From Planctomycetales bacterium 71-10 (lineage in GTDB: Bacteria; Planctomycetota; Planctomycetia; Isosphaerales; Isosphaeraceae), in the NCBI GenBank assembly GCA_001898385.1, contig MKTT01000075.1:36590-100589 (forward strand): a DNA stretch of 64,000 nucleotides. The letters are read 5' to 3'. The notes beneath the pieces are model-generated. The model saw only the letters and a program-made list of their open reading frames with translations. It ran no database searches and was not told the origin of the DNA. Positions 47,727 through 56,412 of this stretch are shown piece by piece. The translations under genes and the position numbers were made by a program. Positions within the stretch are counted from its first letter, which is position 1; every line of letters starts with the position of its first letter.

Positions 47727-50700
47727 CCATCTCCCCACACTCGCCGGCCTGGATCGCCCTGGGCTGGACCTTCCTGCACGTCCTCTGGATCGCCGCGGCG
47801 ATCGGCCTGGCGGCGTCGATCGCGAGGCGGGCGATGCGGCGGGCGTCGCCCGAGGCGCGGCACGCGGCGGCCCTCGCGGGGCTGCTGGCGCTGGCCGCGT
47901 CGCCGTTCGCGGCGTTCGTGGCCGTCTACGAGCCGGCCCCGACGGCGGCGTTCGTCGCGCCGGCCGCCGTCGCGCCCCGCCCGCCGGCGGCCGAATCGTC
48001 GCCCGGACTCACCGCCGCCGCGCCGGCGCCGCCGGCCCTCCGCGCCGACCGGGCTCCCATCGCAAACCGATCATGGTTCGAACCGTGGATCTCATTCCTG
48101 CCGGCGGCCTGGCTCGCGGGGACGTCGCTCCTGCTGGCGAGGACGGCCGCCGGGGTGGTCGGCGTGGAGCGACTGCGACGGTCCCTGAAGCCGCACGAAC
48201 TCGGCCCGGTCGCGATGCGATGCCGGGCGATGGCGCGGTCGCTGGGGACCGCGCGGGACGTCTCGATCGCCGCGTGCGACCGCGTCGCCGCGCCGATGCT
48301 GATCGGGATCGTCCGCCCGATGGTCGTCCTGCCGGCCGCGGCCCTGTCGGGCTGGGACCGGGACCTCGTCGAGATGGCCCTGCTCCACGAGCTGGCCCAC
48401 CTCCGACGCCTCGACAACCTGACGAGCCTCTTCCAGCAATTTGTGGAGGCGCTTTTATTCTTCCACCCGACGACGTGGTGGCTCTCGGCCTGGCTGCGGC
48501 TGGAGCGCGAGAGCTGCTGCGACGCCCTGGTCGTCGCCCGCACCGGCGACGCCGTCGGCTACGCCCGGCTGCTGGCCGCCCTGGCCGACGCCCGCCCGCC
48601 GGCCCTCGCCGCCCCGCTGAACGAACGCCCGATCACGACGAGGATCCGTCGCATCCTGTTCATGGAGGACCGCCCGATGACCCTGAAGCCCACCGCCCCC
48701 GAGGCCCTGGCCCTGGCCGCAGCCGCCCTGCTGGCCGCGTCGCTCACGCTCCCCGCCCGCGGCGACGATCCTGCCGCCGCGAAGAAGCCCGACGCCGCCG
48801 CCGACCTCCGCCGCCTGGCCGAGATCGTCGCCGCCCAGCCGTCCTCGCCGCCCCCTTCCCAGCCTGCGGACGGCCCGCCCCCGCCGGACGAGCGGATCAT
48901 GACGCTGCTGGGGATCGCCACGGCCCAGGTCAAGATGGACGACCGGGTCGGCGCCCTGGAGACCCTGCGGGGCGCGTCGATCGAGACGCCGGCCGCCGCC
49001 GACCTTGGTCGGGGCTACCGAGCGTTGTACGCGGTCGAGTACCTCGTCGAGGCCGCCGCGATCCGGTACGACGCGGGCGACGTCGAGGGGGCCCGCGACC
49101 GCTTCCACCGGCTCGTCGCCTTGCTCGGCGAACCCGACCCGGACCGAGACGGGCCGATGGTGCGGACCATGGAGCGATGGGCCGCCCGGACCGCCGCCAG
49201 CGTCTCCTCCCACAGCGAGGACGATTCCCAGGTCATCCTGGATGTCACGACGAACGACGCGAAGGGCGCGGACGGCGAACCGGAGGCCGATCCGGCGTTG
49301 GCGCTGGGTCATCTCGAATTGCTAGCTTCGCTGGCCGACGCCCTCGCGAAGCGGAAGGAGGTCGATATCCTGCATTCGCTGGCCGACCGCGGGCTCGCCC
49401 TCACCGATCAGCCCGACGCGCCGCTGGCGAAGGCGCTGTTCCAGGACGTGTTCGGCAAGATGCTGGTCCTCGCGGGCGACGAGGCGGCGGGCCGCGGACT
49501 GACCGCGAAGGCCCGGGACGCCGTCGCGGCCATGCCCGCCGGCGACGTGAAGGACGGGACCGCGCTCCTGCTCGCCTCGACGCTCGCCGAGACCGACCTC
49601 GATGGGGCGCTGGATCAGATCCGGACGGCGGCACCGGGCCGGCGGAATCGCGCCCTCCGACGGCTCCTGGAGCATCTGGGCGAGACGAGGCCCGGGCCCT
49701 GGCTCGACGCGAACGGGCTCAAGATCAACATCGGAGACCCGTACCTGGCCATGAAGGATCGGGCCCGCGCCCGGGCCGACCTGCCGAAGATCCTGGCCGT
49801 CGCGCGGACGGTGGAGGACGCGAAGGGACGGGCGCGGACGCTCGCCGTGCTGGCGCGGTTGCAGGCCCAAGCGGACGACCTGGCCGGGGCGCTCGCCACG
49901 GCCGAATCGATGCCCGACCTCCGCCGCGCCGATCACCCCGGCCCCGCCGACGGCTTCTACGACGCCGTCAAGCCGGCGACGTTCGCCCTGATCGCCCGCC
50001 ATCGCGCCCAGGCCGGCGACGCGGCGGGGGCCGAGGCCGCGCTCGCCCGCTCGGCCGAGTTGACGAACGCGGTGGCGGACGAAGTGGAGCGCATCGTCTC
50101 CGGGTTGGTCCTGGCCGACGCCTACGAGACGGCCGGCCGCCGCGACGCCGCCAGGGCAGTCCTGGACGACATCCTCCCTCGCGCCCAGGCCCAGCCCGAG
50201 CCGCGCCGCTCGCGCCTGCTGGGCGCGATCGCCCGGGAGCAGGTGAAGTCGGCGGGCGTGGCGGAGGCGTCGAAGACCATCGACGCGATCCGCGACGAGA
50301 CGGGCGTCGAGAAGGCGAACGCCCTCTGGACCCTGGCGACCCACCTCCGCGACGCGGGCGACGCCGAGGCCGCCCGCGCCGCCGCTCGCCGCGGCCTGGT
50401 CTGCCTGCGGCCCAAGGCGTCCGATCCGAAGCCCGAATCGAACTTCCACGGCTCCGTCACCCGCGACGGTTTCATCGACTACGACGTCGAGACCCCGGCC
50501 GCCTGGCTGGCGACCTGGCGAGGGACCATCGAGCCTTCCCTCCGCGCAATCGTCGGCGAGCCGGAAGTCGAACTCGTCGCGATGGACCCCGAGCAAGGCC
50601 GACGCCGGCTCTCCGCCCGGGTCGCGGAGGCGTTCCGGGGCGGCGGGCTCGTCGAGGCTTTGAAGGTTGCCGAAGCCGTCGAAGACCCGTCCTCGCGAGC

Positions 50701-50755
50701 CTTCGCCATCCGGAGCCTGGCGGACCACGTCGCGAGCGAATCCCTCCGGAGGTGA
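47723..50755 (+). CDS. BlaR1-like M56 membrane metallopeptidase with long tetratricopeptide-like C-terminus
   Basis: The N-terminal 300 residues are membrane-embedded (WIALGWTFLHVLWIAAAIGL, AALAGLLALAASPFAAFVAV, WISFLPAAWLAGTSLLLART) with the zinc motif HELAH at 222-226 and ESCCDALVV, as in M56 peptidases that cleave BlaI-type repressors. A further membrane segment near 330 (ALALAAAALLAASLTL) is followed by about 670 residues of helical repeats (ALGHLELLASLADALAKRKE, RTLAVLARLQAQADDLAGAL). BlaR1 itself has a penicillin-binding sensor there, which is absent here. The repeats may be the sensor for another signal. Confidence 0.85.
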   Translation: MTISPHSPAWIALGWTFLHVLWIAAAIGLAASIARRAMRRASPEARHAAALAGLLALAASPFAAFVAVYEPAPTAAFVAPAAVAPRPPAAESSPGLTAAAPAPPALRADRAPIANRSWFEPWISFLPAAWLAGTSLLLARTAAGVVGVERLRRSLKPHELGPVAMRCRAMARSLGTARDVSIAACDRVAAPMLIGIVRPMVVLPAAALSGWDRDLVEMALLHELAHLRRLDNLTSLFQQFVEALLFFHPTTWWLSAWLRLERESCCDALVVARTGDAVGYARLLAALADARPPALAAPLNERPITTRIRRILFMEDRPMTLKPTAPEALALAAAALLAASLTLPARGDDPAAAKKPDAAADLRRLAEIVAAQPSSPPPSQPADGPPPPDERIMTLLGIATAQVKMDDRVGALETLRGASIETPAAADLGRGYRALYAVEYLVEAAAIRYDAGDVEGARDRFHRLVALLGEPDPDRDGPMVRTMERWAARTAASVSSHSEDDSQVILDVTTNDAKGADGEPEADPALALGHLELLASLADALAKRKEVDILHSLADRGLALTDQPDAPLAKALFQDVFGKMLVLAGDEAAGRGLTAKARDAVAAMPAGDVKDGTALLLASTLAETDLDGALDQIRTAAPGRRNRALRRLLEHLGETRPGPWLDANGLKINIGDPYLAMKDRARARADLPKILAVARTVEDAKGRARTLAVLARLQAQADDLAGALATAESMPDLRRADHPGPADGFYDAVKPATFALIARHRAQAGDAAGAEAALARSAELTNAVADEVERIVSGLVLADAYETAGRRDAARAVLDDILPRAQAQPEPRRSRLLGAIAREQVKSAGVAEASKTIDAIRDETGVEKANALWTLATHLRDAGDAEAARAAARRGLVCLRPKASDPKPESNFHGSVTRDGFIDYDVETPAAWLATWRGTIEPSLRAIVGEPEVELVAMDPEQGRRRLSARVAEAFRGGGLVEALKVAEAVEDPSSRAFAIRSLADHVASESLRR

Positions 50756-50786
50756 CCCCGCGAGGAAACGGCCGCCGGGGCGCCGA

Positions 50787-51533
50787 TCATGCGGATCGCG
50801 CCCCGGCGGTCAGCTCGCGCCAACGATCCTCCAGGAACCGGGAGTAGGCCAGGGGCGGCAGGCCGTAGCAGCCCAGGGAGAAGCCGTCGTTGCACTCCAC
50901 GAGGAGCGTCGCGCCGGCTTCGGTCGCGCCGAAGTCGAGGCCGCAGGCGGCCGGGGCGTCGGGGGCGAAGTCGACGACGGCGGCGCGGACGACCGCCGGA
51001 TCGGGATGCCGCAGGGGGTCGCCCTTGTACCAGCCGACGCCGATCACCTCGCCGCGCCTCACGAAGTACCGCCACTCCGACACGAACGCCACCGGCTCGG
51101 AGGCCCACAGCGGCGTCTCGCCCGGGAATTTCGCCGTGGGGATCAGATCGCGGAACGCCGAGACGACGTAGCCGGCGAACGCCTTGTCGTCGCCCCTCGG
51201 CTTGACGAAGACCGGCCCGCCGGGTCCGTCGACGCCGCGGCGGACCTCGGCCCAGGTGGTCGGCCGGACCTCGCGGCCCAGGTACTTCGCCAGGCTCGGG
51301 GGGTAGTCGAGCGGCGGCGGCGCGATCCCCAGCCGCCCCAGCGCCCGCCTCACGAACGCGACCGAACCGACGACGATCGTCCCGGGATCCGCCGGGACGT
51401 CGCCGGCGTCCATCGCGGCCCAATCGGCGAAGGCCGCTTCCATCCCGCGCTCGTCGAACCCCTTCCACGCCGTGAACCCGTTCGCGTTCACGAACTCCCC
51501 GCGCTCCTTCTGGACGACGACGTCGGGCCTCAT
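50787..51533 (-). CDS. ATP-grasp family enzyme (R2K/DUF4343-like)
   Basis: The 248-residue protein shows the ATP-grasp order: an N-terminal alpha/beta domain ([20 protein letters not shown]), [20 protein letters not shown] with the nucleotide-binding lysine, [20 protein letters not shown], and [20 protein letters not shown] with the metal-binding Glu-x-Asn. Start ATG 51531-51533 overlaps the glutaminase stop (ATGA). ATP-grasp enzymes ligate a carboxylate to an amine; coupling to a glutaminase suggests an amino-acid-derived substrate, which is inference. Confidence 0.75.
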   Translation of the reverse strand: MRPDVVVQKERGEFVNANGFTAWKGFDERGMEAAFADWAAMDAGDVPADPGTIVVGSVAFVRRALGRLGIAPPPLDYPPSLAKYLGREVRPTTWAEVRRGVDGPGGPVFVKPRGDDKAFAGYVVSAFRDLIPTAKFPGETPLWASEPVAFVSEWRYFVRRGEVIGVGWYKGDPLRHPDPAVVRAAVVDFAPDAPAACGLDFGATEAGATLLVECNDGFSLGCYGLPPLAYSRFLEDRWRELTAGARSA

Positions 51534-52543
51534 GGCCGCCCCCCCTCCCGGGCCGTCGCATCGGGCGCGGACCCTCGCCCGATCGCCTCGGCCAGCGAGC
51601 GGCCGGCGCCGCCGGGCTCCAGGATGTGGAGGCGGTGGCGCTCGGACAGTTCGCGGCATACCAGGACGCCGCGGACGCTGTTGCCGCGGGGATCCAGCGG
51701 GGGCGAGAAGACGGCGATCCCGGCCACCCCGGGGACCACGGCGAGGAGCCCGCCCCCCACGCCGCTCTTGGCCGGCAGGCCGATGCGGTAGGTCCACTCG
51801 CCGGCAAAGTCGTAGCTGCCGCACGAGAGCATGACGCTCAGCAGATCCTTGACGTAATCGGCCTCCAGGGCCCGCTCGCCGGTGATCGGGTTGACGCCGC
51901 CGTTCGCGAGCGTCGCCGCCATCACGGCCAGGTCGCGGCAGTCGACCATCGCGGCGCACTGCTGGAAGTACAGCTCCAGCGTCTCGTCCACGCGATGCTC
52001 GATCATCCCGAAGTTCAGCATCAGGTGCGCGATCGCCCGGTTGCGATGGCCCGTCGCCCGCTCGGAGAGGAACGTGGCGGCGTCGACGTGGACCTCGCGG
52101 CCGGTGTAGCGGCGGTACATCTCCAGCAGCCGGCCCAGCCTCGCGGCGGGGCCGGCGCCGTCGACCAGGTCGGTGGTGGCGATGGCGCCGGCGTTGACCA
52201 TCGGGTTGAACGGCCGGTTCGTCGCCTCGTCCAGCACGATCGAGTTGAACGCCTCGCCGCTCGGCTCGACCCCCACCTTGGACAGCACGCGCTCGCGGCC
52301 GTGGTCTTCCAGGGCCAGGCCGAACACGAACGGCTTGGAGACCGACTGGATGCTGAACGGCCGCCGCGAGTCGCCGACCTCGAAGGTCCGGCCGTCGACC
52401 GCGACGACCGCGATGCCGAACCAGGACGGGTCGGCCTTCGACAGCTCCGGGATGTAGTCGGCGACCTTCCCAATCGCGACCGGCGCGTACTTGCGATGCA
52501 ACTCCTGCAACGTCTCGACGAGGGGGCTCGGTTCGGCGGTCAC
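51530..52543 (-). CDS. glsA: Glutaminase A
   Basis: I placed the start at GTG 52541-52543 (337 aa, family length); a GTG at 52625-52627 would add a Pro-rich leader of 28 residues. The serine-dependent beta-lactamase-like motifs are present: [20 protein letters not shown] with the catalytic Sxx[38 protein letters not shown], and [20 protein letters not shown] with the conserved Tyr. It hydrolyses L-glutamine to glutamate and ammonia. Overlap of 4 nt with the ATP-grasp gene makes a two-gene operon. Confidence 0.9.
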   Translation of the reverse strand: MTAEPSPLVETLQELHRKYAPVAIGKVADYIPELSKADPSWFGIAVVAVDGRTFEVGDSRRPFSIQSVSKPFVFGLALEDHGRERVLSKVGVEPSGEAFNSIVLDEATNRPFNPMVNAGAIATTDLVDGAGPAARLGRLLEMYRRYTGREVHVDAATFLSERATGHRNRAIAHLMLNFGMIEHRVDETLELYFQQCAAMVDCRDLAVMAATLANGGVNPITGERALEADYVKDLLSVMLSCGSYDFAGEWTYRIGLPAKSGVGGGLLAVVPGVAGIAVFSPPLDPRGNSVRGVLVCRELSERHRLHILEPGGAGRSLAEAIGRGSAPDATAREGGRP

Positions 52544-52768
52544 GGGCGTCGGCTCCGGCGTCGGCGGCTGGGGGCCGCCCTCGGGGCGGCCGGATCCAGT
52601 ATAGGCCGACGCCGAGGCCCGGCTCACCAGGGGAGCGGCTCGCCCAGGTGGAAGAAGCCGCCGGTGGGGCCGCGTCGCGAGACCGTCGGCGCGGCGTCGA
52701 AGCCGCCGACGGCGTCAAGCCGACCATGCCCACTTGTCCACGTCGCGAACGGCCCGAACAATGCGACG

Positions 52769-53518
52769 ATGACGACGACGGAGCGCAAGATCCGGGAGCT
52801 GGCGGCCTCCAGGATCCCCGCGTGCGTGGGGATCGACCTGGCGGGGGTGGAGCACCGCGAGACGGGCGTGGCGGTGATGCGCGACGGCCGGCTGGAGCTG
52901 CTGGTCTCGGCCGGGACGGACGAGGAGGTCCTGCGGCTGGCGGCGCTGGCGGGCCGTCGGGGGACGATCGCGATCAACGCGCCGCTCACGCGCCCGGCGG
53001 GGCGCTGCTGCCTGGACGACGACTGCCCCTGCCGCCACGACCCCGGCACGCGCAGCCGAGCCCTGGAACGCGAGCTGGCCCGGCTGGGCGTCCCCACGCT
53101 GGCCACGGCGCTCATCAAGGTGCTGGCCCGCCGCGGCGAGCGGATCGCCCGCGCCCTCCGCGAGGCCGGCCGCGAGCCGCTGGAGGTCTACCCCTTCGCG
53201 ACGCTCAAGCTCCTGGGCCTCCCCTGGCGCGGCAAGCGCACGGCCGAGGGCCGGCGGGAGATCCATCGCGGCCTCCGCCCCCTGGTCCCCGGCCTGCGCC
53301 GGCCCGGGGCGTCGGAGCACCAGCTCGACGCCGTGGTCTGCGCCCTGACCGCCCATCTCCACCGCATGAAGCTCACCCGCACCGTCGGCCTGCCCGACGA
53401 GGGCCTGATGATCGTCCCGGACCTCGAAGTGCTGACCCTGGGCTACGAGCCCCACCCCTCCGGCCGCGGCCTGCAAGCCGTGTGGCGCCGGAGGCGGCGG
53501 CCAAGGGCGAGGGGATAG
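52769..53518 (+). CDS. DUF429 family protein
   Basis: The ATG at 52769 begins MTTTERKIRELAASRIPACV. The family core has CVGIDLAGVEHRETGVAVMR, TIAINAPLTRPAGRCCLDDD (an RNase H-like DxA motif followed by a cysteine-rich CCLDDDCPC insert), ALIKVLARRGERIARALREA and EVYPFATLKLLGLPWRGKRT, and SEHQLDAVVCALTAHLH with the second aspartate. DUF429 has an RNase H-like fold; function is unestablished. It is divergent from the glutaminase gene and convergent with the ligase-like gene. Confidence 0.8.
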   Translation: MTTTERKIRELAASRIPACVGIDLAGVEHRETGVAVMRDGRLELLVSAGTDEEVLRLAALAGRRGTIAINAPLTRPAGRCCLDDDCPCRHDPGTRSRALERELARLGVPTLATALIKVLARRGERIARALREAGREPLEVYPFATLKLLGLPWRGKRTAEGRREIHRGLRPLVPGLRRPGASEHQLDAVVCALTAHLHRMKLTRTVGLPDEGLMIVPDLEVLTLGYEPHPSGRGLQAVWRRRRRPRARG

Positions 53519-53581
53519 CCCGCGAGGCCCGGCCCGGCTACGCGAAGGAAGGCGGTTCGAACATCGCGGACTCATGAGGTT

Positions 53582-53601
53582 CGGGGCGACGTTTCGCCCC
53601 G
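53582..53601. terminator. Bidirectional hairpin between convergent DUF429 and ligase genes
   Basis: CGGGGCGA-CGTT-TCGCCCCG is a perfect 8-bp stem centred in the 102-nt gap between the two stops. The loop provides a short TTT on the plus strand only, so termination strength is uncertain. Confidence 0.5.
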
Positions 53602-53620
53602 CGAGACATCGCCGGCCCGA

Positions 53621-54913
53621 TCAGACCTCGCCGTACCCCTTGCCCGTCTTCTCCTCGATGAGGCCCTCGACATGGCGGACGGCCGCGGCCTCGTCGGCGA
53701 AGGTCTTCGCCTTCGACTGGCCGTCGGAGCCGATCCGCCCGTAGCGGACGACGACCTCGCGGCCGTCTCGCGCGACCTCCCAGAACTTCGACGACCCGCC
53801 CTCGACGAGTTCGAATCGTCGCGGCCCCGCCGCCGCGATCGCGACCGAGGCGACGGCGGCGGGCTCGGCTGCGACCGCGACCGACTCCGAGGGCCCGGCG
53901 ACGTCGATCCGCACGCCGAGGAACGACGGGAACCGGGGGACGCCCCCTTCGGTCAGCTCCTGGTAGCGGAACGCGACCAGCGAGCCGACGGCCGGCGGAT
54001 GCTCGCGCTGGGCGTCCGAGAAGCCGGTCCCCACGGAGAACTTCGTCCCGTCGGCCAGCTCCACCAGCAGCGCCCCGAGCCTCCCCTTGTGCCTCCCCGC
54101 GCCGGGCTGGTGCGCCAGCACGCGGGCCTCGGCGTCGCGGAAGCTCTTGACCTTCAGGAGCGTGATCGAGCGCCCGACCTCATACGCCGACGCCGGCCGT
54201 CGCAGCATGAGCCCCTCGCCCCCCAGCGCCTCGACGCGGGCCAATTCGGCTCGCAGGTGTTCGACCCCCTCGCAGGCCGCGTGCTCGTGGGCCCGCAGGT
54301 AGGGCGGGACGCGACACTCGACGTGATCGCGCACGGAGGCGATCCGGGCTTCGAACGGGCCGTCGAACGCCGGTGCGTCGAAGGCCACATACGCGACCTC
54401 CTTCCAGTGATCGCTCCGGTCCTGCCGGCGGACGACGCCGACCGTCCGCTGGAACTGCTTCCGCCCGATCCACAACTCGCCGTCGAGCGGCGTCGCGGGG
54501 AACCCCTCCAGGAACCAGTCCGGCGCGTGGAACGTGTTGCCCAGCCGCGAGATCAGCCGGCTCCCGTCCCAGTAGGCCCGGACGCCGTCGAGCTTCTCGC
54601 TCATCCACCAGCCGGCGAGGTCCTGGGCGTTGTCCCAAGACTCGGCCAGCAGGAGCGGAGGGCCGGCCTTGGCCTCCGCCTCCGCCCCGTCGGCCTCGGG
54701 TCGCGGCGCGACGACGGACCCGACGCGCGCCTGCTCCGCCGCGTCCCCGCGCAGCTTCCGCAGGTGCTTGCAGGTCCGCGACTCGATCGCGATCGACTGG
54801 TTCCGCCAGGCCGGGCAGGAGCAGGAGTAGACGCCCCCCGTGTTCTTCAACACATAAGGCTTCGCCCCCGACCCCTTCATCTCCAGGGTCTCGCCGTCGA
54901 GCAGGTCGGGCAT
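53621..54913 (-). CDS. SWIM zinc finger / ATP-dependent DNA ligase / WGR domain protein
   Basis: ATG 54911-54913 starts a 430-residue protein with three modules. A SWIM zinc finger lies at residues 27-52 (YSCSCPAWRNQS, then RTCKHL; CxC...CxH). A DNA ligase adenylation domain follows with the nucleophile motif EKLDGVRAYWDG (Lys107), LDGELWIGRKQF, FDAPAF and GLMLRRPASAY, then an OB-fold end (LLKVKSF, GALLVELADGTKFSVGTGF). The C-terminal 60 residues are a WGR domain (VVVRYGRIGSDGQSKAKTFA). It probably seals nicks in a repair pathway. WGR and SWIM are substrate-reading modules. Confidence 0.85.
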   Translation of the reverse strand: MPDLLDGETLEMKGSGAKPYVLKNTGGVYSCSCPAWRNQSIAIESRTCKHLRKLRGDAAEQARVGSVVAPRPEADGAEAEAKAGPPLLLAESWDNAQDLAGWWMSEKLDGVRAYWDGSRLISRLGNTFHAPDWFLEGFPATPLDGELWIGRKQFQRTVGVVRRQDRSDHWKEVAYVAFDAPAFDGPFEARIASVRDHVECRVPPYLRAHEHAACEGVEHLRAELARVEALGGEGLMLRRPASAYEVGRSITLLKVKSFRDAEARVLAHQPGAGRHKGRLGALLVELADGTKFSVGTGFSDAQREHPPAVGSLVAFRYQELTEGGVPRFPSFLGVRIDVAGPSESVAVAAEPAAVASVAIAAAGPRRFELVEGGSSKFWEVARDGREVVVRYGRIGSDGQSKAKTFADEAAAVRHVEGLIEEKTGKGYGEV

Positions 54914-55060
54914 CGGACCTCCCCCCAGATAGTCGACATTTGAACCGTATATCCGCAAGCGTCTGTTGTAGTGGGCCGGCGGCCCGGCCGCAAGGCCCCA
55001 CTCGACGGGGGTGTGCCTTTGGATTTCGGCGGATCGTACAGGAAGCCGAGGGGGCATCAT

Positions 55061-55250
55061 GACGACCTTCCCCCCTCGCGGGGGAAGGTGGCCCGAAGGG
55101 CCGGATGAGGGGGACGACGCGCCAGACGACCGTCGGATCTCGCGACGGCCGGGACGGACGGGCCTTCGAATCCCGACGGCGTTCGTGCTCGTCGTCCCCC
55201 TCATCTGACCGCTTCGCGGTCTGCCTTCCCCCGCGAGGGGGGAAGACGTC
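55061..55250. repeat. 190-bp imperfect inverted repeat element (MITE- or REP-like)
   Basis: Left arm 55061-55119 and right arm 55190-55250 are near reverse complements over about 60 nt, each with the same two small hairpins. One is CCCCCTCGCGGGGG, shared by both arms. The other is GGCCC-GAA-GGGCC in the left arm and GACCGC-TTC-GCGGTC in the right arm, where the stem sequence has changed in a compensating way. The 70-nt centre has no gene. Gene-free on both sides (54914-55403), it looks like a mobile or structured intergenic element between ligase and esterase genes. Confidence 0.75.
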
Positions 55251-55403
55251 GGACGTCGATCGCCACATTCCAAAGGCCCCCCCCTCGACGGAAGGCCGGC
55301 GGCGTCATCGCAGGAATGGCTGGGGAGCGGATTCGGGCCCCGGGGTCGGTTATCCTCGCCGGGGTTGGCGTCCGGATCCCGAACCTCGACAGGAGACCTG
55401 ATC

Positions 55404-56408
55404 GTGCCCCTTCCCGTCCGATCCCGGCTCGTCGGCCTCGCGGCCGGCCTCGTCGCCGCGGCCTTGCTCCCGTCGGCCCACGCCCAGGCCGTGAAGGCCC
55501 AGGCGAAAGCCAAGGCCCAGGCCAAGGCCGCCCCGCGCTACGCCGTGCCGCCGACTTATGCGAACGTCCCCTACGGCGAGCACGAGCGGCAGGTGCTCGA
55601 CTTCTTCAAGGCCGAGTCCGACGGCCCCGCCCCGCTGGTCGTCTACATCCACGGCGGCGGCTGGAACAGCGGCGACAAGATGAGCTTCGGCGACCTGAAG
55701 AAGCTCCTCGACGCCGGCGTCTCGGTCGCGACGATCAACTACCGGCTCGTCCCGCAGGCCCGCGAGGCGGGCGTCAAGCCGCCGGTGAAGTGGCCGCTGG
55801 AGGACGCCGCGCGGGCCTTGCAGTTCCTGCGGTCGAAGGCCGGCGAGTGGGGCTTCGACAAGGCCCGCATCGGCGCGACGGGCGGCTCGGCCGGGGCCTG
55901 CTCGTCGCTCTGGCTGGCCTTCCACGACGACATGGCGAAGCCCGATTCGCCCGACCCCGTCGCCCGCGAGTCCACCCGCCTCGCCGCCGCCGCCGTCAAC
56001 GGCGCGCAGACGACGCTCGACCCGAAGATCACCCGCGCGTGGATCCCCAACATGAAGTACGGCGGCCACGCCTTCGGCTTCGCGGCCGAGGGGGGCAAGT
56101 CGCAGTTCGACGTCTTCTACGACCGCCGCGACGAGGTCGCCGACTGGGTCCGCGAATACTCCCCCCTCTCCCACGTCACCCGCGACGACCCGCCGGTCTT
56201 CCTCAACTACCCCGCGCAGGACAAGCCTCCGGTCAAGGGTGAGGAGCAGAAGGACCCCACCCACTCCGCGCTCCTCGGCCTGATCCTGGAGGAGAAGCTC
56301 AAGGCCGAGGGCGTCGAGGGCCACCTCGCCTACCCCGGCGCCCTCGACGACCATTACAAGACCCCGGCCGACTTCCTCATCGCCAAGCTCAAGCCGGCGA
56401 AGCCCTGA
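55404..56408 (+). CDS. Secreted alpha/beta hydrolase (esterase/lipase-like)
   Basis: A GTG start at 55404 with AGGAG upstream encodes VPLPVRSRLVGLAAGLVAAA, a signal peptide ending AHAQ. A short Lys/Ala repeat (AQAKAKAQAKAAP) follows. The hydrolase core has YIHGGGWNSGDK (oxyanion HGGG), GATGGSAGACSSLWLAF with the nucleophile elbow GGSAGA, an aspartate in the DDPPVFLNYPAQDKPP region and His in DDHYKTPADF. This is the hormone-sensitive-lipase-like type. It would hydrolyse an ester outside the cytoplasm. The stop is 5 nt from that of the convergent oxygenase gene. Confidence 0.85.
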   Translation: MPLPVRSRLVGLAAGLVAAALLPSAHAQAVKAQAKAKAQAKAAPRYAVPPTYANVPYGEHERQVLDFFKAESDGPAPLVVYIHGGGWNSGDKMSFGDLKKLLDAGVSVATINYRLVPQAREAGVKPPVKWPLEDAARALQFLRSKAGEWGFDKARIGATGGSAGACSSLWLAFHDDMAKPDSPDPVARESTRLAAAAVNGAQTTLDPKITRAWIPNMKYGGHAFGFAAEGGKSQFDVFYDRRDEVADWVREYSPLSHVTRDDPPVFLNYPAQDKPPVKGEEQKDPTHSALLGLILEEKLKAEGVEGHLAYPGALDDHYKTPADFLIAKLKPAKP

Positions 56409-56412
56409 GCCG

